Assembly: GCF_003752415.1 (NCBI RefSeq)
Contig: NZ_RKHG01000001.1
Location: 310,001-374,000 of the forward strand
From: Luteococcus japonicus
GTDB taxonomy: Bacteria > Actinomycetota > Actinomycetes > Propionibacteriales > Propionibacteriaceae
DNA: 64,000 bases
Reading direction: 5' to 3'
The first letter of the stretch is position 1; the number at the start of each line of letters is the position of its first letter. The translations under genes were made by a program, and so were the position numbers. The notes below the pieces were generated by a model. It saw nothing but the letters and a program-made list of their open reading frames with translations. It had not been told where the DNA came from and made no database searches. This document shows positions 61,473 through 64,000 of the stretch, in pieces.

Positions 61473-62954
61473 GTGTTGATGGCGGACCTGCTGAGTGTCG
61501 CCGAGAGCGAGCGTGTCGCCGCCCTCGGTGGGCTTGATTCGCGCACGCAGAGCGAGCTTGGGCAGTTCTTCACGCCCGCAGTCGCCGCGCAGTTGATCGC
61601 TTCAATTCCCCGCCTGCCCGAGAGCGGGACGTTGCGTGTGCTCGACCCTGGTGCAGGCTCAGGTGTGCTTGCCGCAGCGCTCGTCAGCCGCGCCCTCACA
61701 GAACAGGCAGAGCTGTCGATTGAGATCGTCGCGGTTGAGCGCGACCCTCTCGTCCTGCCAAGCCTCCGGGCAACGCTGACGGCATGTGAGCAAGCGGGTG
61801 GTGGCCGAGTCCACGCCAAGGCAGTCGAAGCGGACTTCATTCTCGACTCCGTCGGCCTGGATGCTTCACTCCACCTCGACGGCCAGTTCGATCTCGTGAT
61901 CGAGAACCCTCCGTACGGGAAGTTGGCGGTGTCGAGCGCGCATCGGACTGCCATGCGTGCCGCCGGTGTCGATGCGCCGAACCTGTACGCCGCCTTCCTC
62001 TCCCTGTCCGTGGCGGCACTTCGGGAAGGTGGGCAGGTGGTGGCGATCACTCCCCGCTCGTTCTTCAACGGCCCGTACTTCGGCGCGTTTCGTGCCCACC
62101 TGCTTGACTCGATCGCTCTCGATCGAGTGCACGTTTTCGATTCCCGCTCCACGGTGTTCGCCGACACCGGCGTCCTTCAAGAGAACGTGATCTTCGCTGG
62201 AACGCGCGGCGCGACCCCGGGTGTTGTCGAGCTTTCCGTCAGCCGTGACCACACCGACGATGTCTCAACCCGTGCAGTCGCGTACGAGCAGGTGGTCTTC
62301 CCCAATGACCCCAACCGATTCATCCGCCTTGCGACCGACGCCGACGACACGGCTGTCGCCGAGGTTGTGCTTTCGCAGCCGTGTTCCCTGACCGATCTCG
62401 GTGTGCAGGTTTCCACGGGCCGCGTGGTGGATTTCCGTTCCCGTCACGCGCTGAGTTCCGTCGAGCAGCCGGACGCCGTACCGCTGGTCTATCCGGGCAA
62501 TCTTCGATACGGCGGCGTGGTGTGGCCGAGAGAGATTCGCAAGCCGCAGTGGTTCCATCCGGCCGACGAGAAGGATCGTGGGATGCTCCTGCCGGAGGGC
62601 TGGTATGCGATCGTCAAGCGGTTCAGCGCGAAGGAAGAACGCCGACGAATCGTTGCTTCGGTCTGGTCGCCACTGGACAACCCCGGTGAGGTGGCGTTCG
62701 AGAACCACCTCAACGTCTTCCACATCGCCGGGCACGGCATAGACGAGGACCTTGCCAAAGGAATCGCCGTCTGGCTCAACTCGTCGGTCATCGACAAGTT
62801 CTTCCGCACCTTCTCCGGTCACACACAGGTCAATGCCACCGACCTTCGAACCCTCCGGTTCCCCACCGCCGACACACTGCGCGACCTGGGACGCAACTCC
62901 GTCGCGTCCCAGCTGGAGGTTGACTCCCTGGTCAAGGAGCTGATCGCCGCATGA
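61473..62954 (+). CDS. N6-adenine DNA methyltransferase (PstI/BsuBI type)
   Basis: Protective methylase of a type II restriction-modification system, 493 residues. The SAM site is GQFFTP (30-35) and VLDPGAGSGVL (57-67); the catalytic motif IV is NPPYGKL (NPPY at 145-148). The C-terminal half is the target-recognition domain, with WNHLNVFH-like strings typical of gamma-class methylases (ENHLNVFHIAG). The last four bases overlap the nuclease ATG. The nuclease family partner indicates CTGCAG as the likely target. Start may be ATG 61479. Confidence 0.88.
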   Translation: MLMADLLSVAESERVAALGGLDSRTQSELGQFFTPAVAAQLIASIPRLPESGTLRVLDPGAGSGVLAAALVSRALTEQAELSIEIVAVERDPLVLPSLRATLTACEQAGGGRVHAKAVEADFILDSVGLDASLHLDGQFDLVIENPPYGKLAVSSAHRTAMRAAGVDAPNLYAAFLSLSVAALREGGQVVAITPRSFFNGPYFGAFRAHLLDSIALDRVHVFDSRSTVFADTGVLQENVIFAGTRGATPGVVELSVSRDHTDDVSTRAVAYEQVVFPNDPNRFIRLATDADDTAVAEVVLSQPCSLTDLGVQVSTGRVVDFRSRHALSSVEQPDAVPLVYPGNLRYGGVVWPREIRKPQWFHPADEKDRGMLLPEGWYAIVKRFSAKEERRRIVASVWSPLDNPGEVAFENHLNVFHIAGHGIDEDLAKGIAVWLNSSVIDKFFRTFSGHTQVNATDLRTLRFPTADTLRDLGRNSVASQLEVDSLVKELIAA

Positions 62955-63910
62955 ACGAGCTGAACGACGCCGCGCATGAGCGCGCGGAGGATGCTCGGAT
63001 CATTCTTGAAACGCTCGGCATGGATGCCGAGCGCAGCAACGAGCGATCAGCGCTCGTGCTGCTGGCGCTCCTGAAACTCACACCCTCCGAGTCCTGGACC
63101 GAAGCTGCCAACCCGATGCTTGGCACGCGCGCGATCATGGACTTCATCCGCGACGAGTACGGCAAGGACTACGCGCCGAACACCCGTGAGACGGTTCGGC
63201 GGTTCACGCTGCATCAGTTTGTGGAGGCACAGCTCGTGGTGCAGAACCCCGACCAGCCGCAACGCCCAGTCAACTCGCCAAAGTGGAACTACCAAGTCAC
63301 AGCCGAAGCGCTGGACGTTCTGCGCACCTACGACACCGACGCGTGGCCGCCCGCTGTCGATCGGTACCTCGCTGAGCTACCGGGCCTCAAGGCCCGGTAC
63401 GCGGCGGCGCGCGAGATGGATCGCATCCCGCTCACCCTCCCCGATGGATCGGTCTTCACCCTTACGCCGGGCGGCCAGAACGTCCTTCTCAAGGCGATGG
63501 TCGAGGACTTCTGCCCGCGCTTCACCCCCGGTGGACAGGTCCTCTACATCGGCGACGCAGGCGACAAGTGGGCGCTCTTCGAACGCGATACCCTCGCGTC
63601 GCTCAACGTAAAGGTCGACGAGCACGGCAAGATGCCCGACCTCGTCATCTACCTACTAGACCGCAACTGGCTCGTCCTCCTCGAAGCAGCCAGCTCTCAC
63701 GGCCCAGTCGACTCCAAGAGACAAGCCGAACTTGCTGACCTCTTCGCAGACTCAACAGCAGGTCTCGTCTACGTCTCCTGTTTCCCCGACCGAGCCGAGT
63801 TCCGCAAGTACGTTGACAAGATCGCCTGGGAATCAGAAGTCTGGTGCGCCGACCATCCCACGCACATGATCCACTACAACGGTGAACGCTTCCTCGGGCC
63901 ATACGAATGA
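62951..63910 (+). CDS. BsuBI/PstI-family type II restriction endonuclease
   Basis: Cuts unmodified DNA; PstI and BsuBI recognise CTGCAG. 319 residues. The helical N-terminal half leads to the nuclease core: YIGDAGDKWALFE, then MPDLVIYLLDRNWLVLLEAA with SSHGPVDSKRQAEL supplying the Asp, Glu and Lys catalytic residues. Overlap with the methylase by four bases means both are made from one message. Lower GC and codon use agree with the recombinase segment, so the pair likely arrived with it. Confidence 0.9.
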   Translation: MNELNDAAHERAEDARIILETLGMDAERSNERSALVLLALLKLTPSESWTEAANPMLGTRAIMDFIRDEYGKDYAPNTRETVRRFTLHQFVEAQLVVQNPDQPQRPVNSPKWNYQVTAEALDVLRTYDTDAWPPAVDRYLAELPGLKARYAAAREMDRIPLTLPDGSVFTLTPGGQNVLLKAMVEDFCPRFTPGGQVLYIGDAGDKWALFERDTLASLNVKVDEHGKMPDLVIYLLDRNWLVLLEAASSHGPVDSKRQAELADLFADSTAGLVYVSCFPDRAEFRKYVDKIAWESEVWCADHPTHMIHYNGERFLGPYE

Positions 63911-63949
63911 GTAAGGTAGCCGTCAAACTGGGATGGAACCGGAGTAGTC

Positions 63950-64000
63950 ATGGTTGATCGTAGGATGACCTTGCCTACGTCGGATGAAGTTGTGGCCGCC
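63950..64000 (+). CDS. Start of an unidentified gene (cut by window end)
   Basis: GGAG five bases before an ATG that opens a frame to the window edge (MVDRRMTLPTSDEVVAA). Seventeen codons are too few to identify it. It follows the restriction endonuclease by 39 bp and may belong to the same segment. Confidence 0.45.
   Translation, partial: MVDRRMTLPTSDEVVAA

Larger units (their letters stand above)
58641..64000. mobile_element. Integrated accessory segment at the 3' side of tRNA-Met
   Basis: Starting at the tRNA gene the DNA changes character: lower GC, different codon use, and a gene set (serine recombinase, small Zn-finger protein, restriction-modification pair) typical of integrative elements. 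The recombinase frame ends inside the tRNA gene, placing the recombination gene right at the putative attachment site. The far end is outside the window, so the element's size and attR/attL repeat cannot be verified. Confidence 0.6.

Overview
The window is GC-rich chromosomal DNA from an actinobacterium. The run phoH-ybeY-CorC-era-leuA-uppS-recO-zur-znu-glyS-dus-dgt-dnaG, the fused 1,839-residue acyl-CoA carboxylase, otsA/otsB, a ROK-regulated galactoside operon and frequent GTG starts fit Propionibacteriales, perhaps Propionibacteriaceae. That placement is inference from gene content; no 16S gene is present.

Layout. 1-895: 3' end of an ISL3-family insertion sequence next to a low-GC membrane-protein gene it may have truncated. 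1.6-11 kb: RNA and ribosome maintenance block (phoH, ybeY, corC-like, era), then leuA behind a leader peptide and attenuator, uppS, a decayed glutamate-synthase-like pseudogene and recO. 10.6-13.8 kb: zinc uptake operon znuA-znuC-znuB-zur with a Zur-like box over the znuA start. 14-16 kb: a small membrane gene broken by a 13-bp tandem duplication, a monooxygenase-fold protein and glyS. 16.2-22.7 kb: a translationally coupled minus-strand operon (CDP-glucose cytidylyltransferase, epimerase/dehydratase, 3,5-epimerase-like, SAF-domain oxidoreductase, L-2-hydroxyglutarate-oxidase-like, broken LURP-one protein) opposite a family 2 glycosyltransferase. 22.8-30.4 kb: a secreted beta-propeller-like protein, then an alpha-galactoside operon (galA, two permeases of which one is frameshifted, binding protein, ROK regulator). 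30.4-38.2 kb: giant acyl-CoA carboxylase, a 15-bp minisatellite, a TetR gene with a strong operator, and three damaged genes. 38.4-45 kb: dus, dgt, fetB, dnaG and a sigma factor. 45-58.6 kb: capA-like, succinate-semialdehyde dehydrogenase, tRNA-Asn, SulP transporter, protease, a three-gene envelope-stress operon, AEC transporter, otsA/otsB and tRNA-Met. 58.6-64 kb: an integrated accessory segment abutting tRNA-Met: serine recombinase, Zn-finger protein and a PstI/BsuBI-type restriction-modification pair.

Two themes cross the window. First, nine genes carry a TANNNT hexamer 6-7 nt before the start codon, the hallmark of leaderless transcription. Second, at least six genes are damaged by different lesions (tandem duplication, 1-nt insertion, internal deletions, in-frame TGA, convergent deletion), so this lineage is losing accessory functions. 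The most interesting candidates for new biology are the mutually exclusive RNA structures over the start codon of the galactoside permease gene, the leaderless leucine leader peptide before leuA, and the CDP-sugar/SAF-oxidoreductase operon of unknown product.
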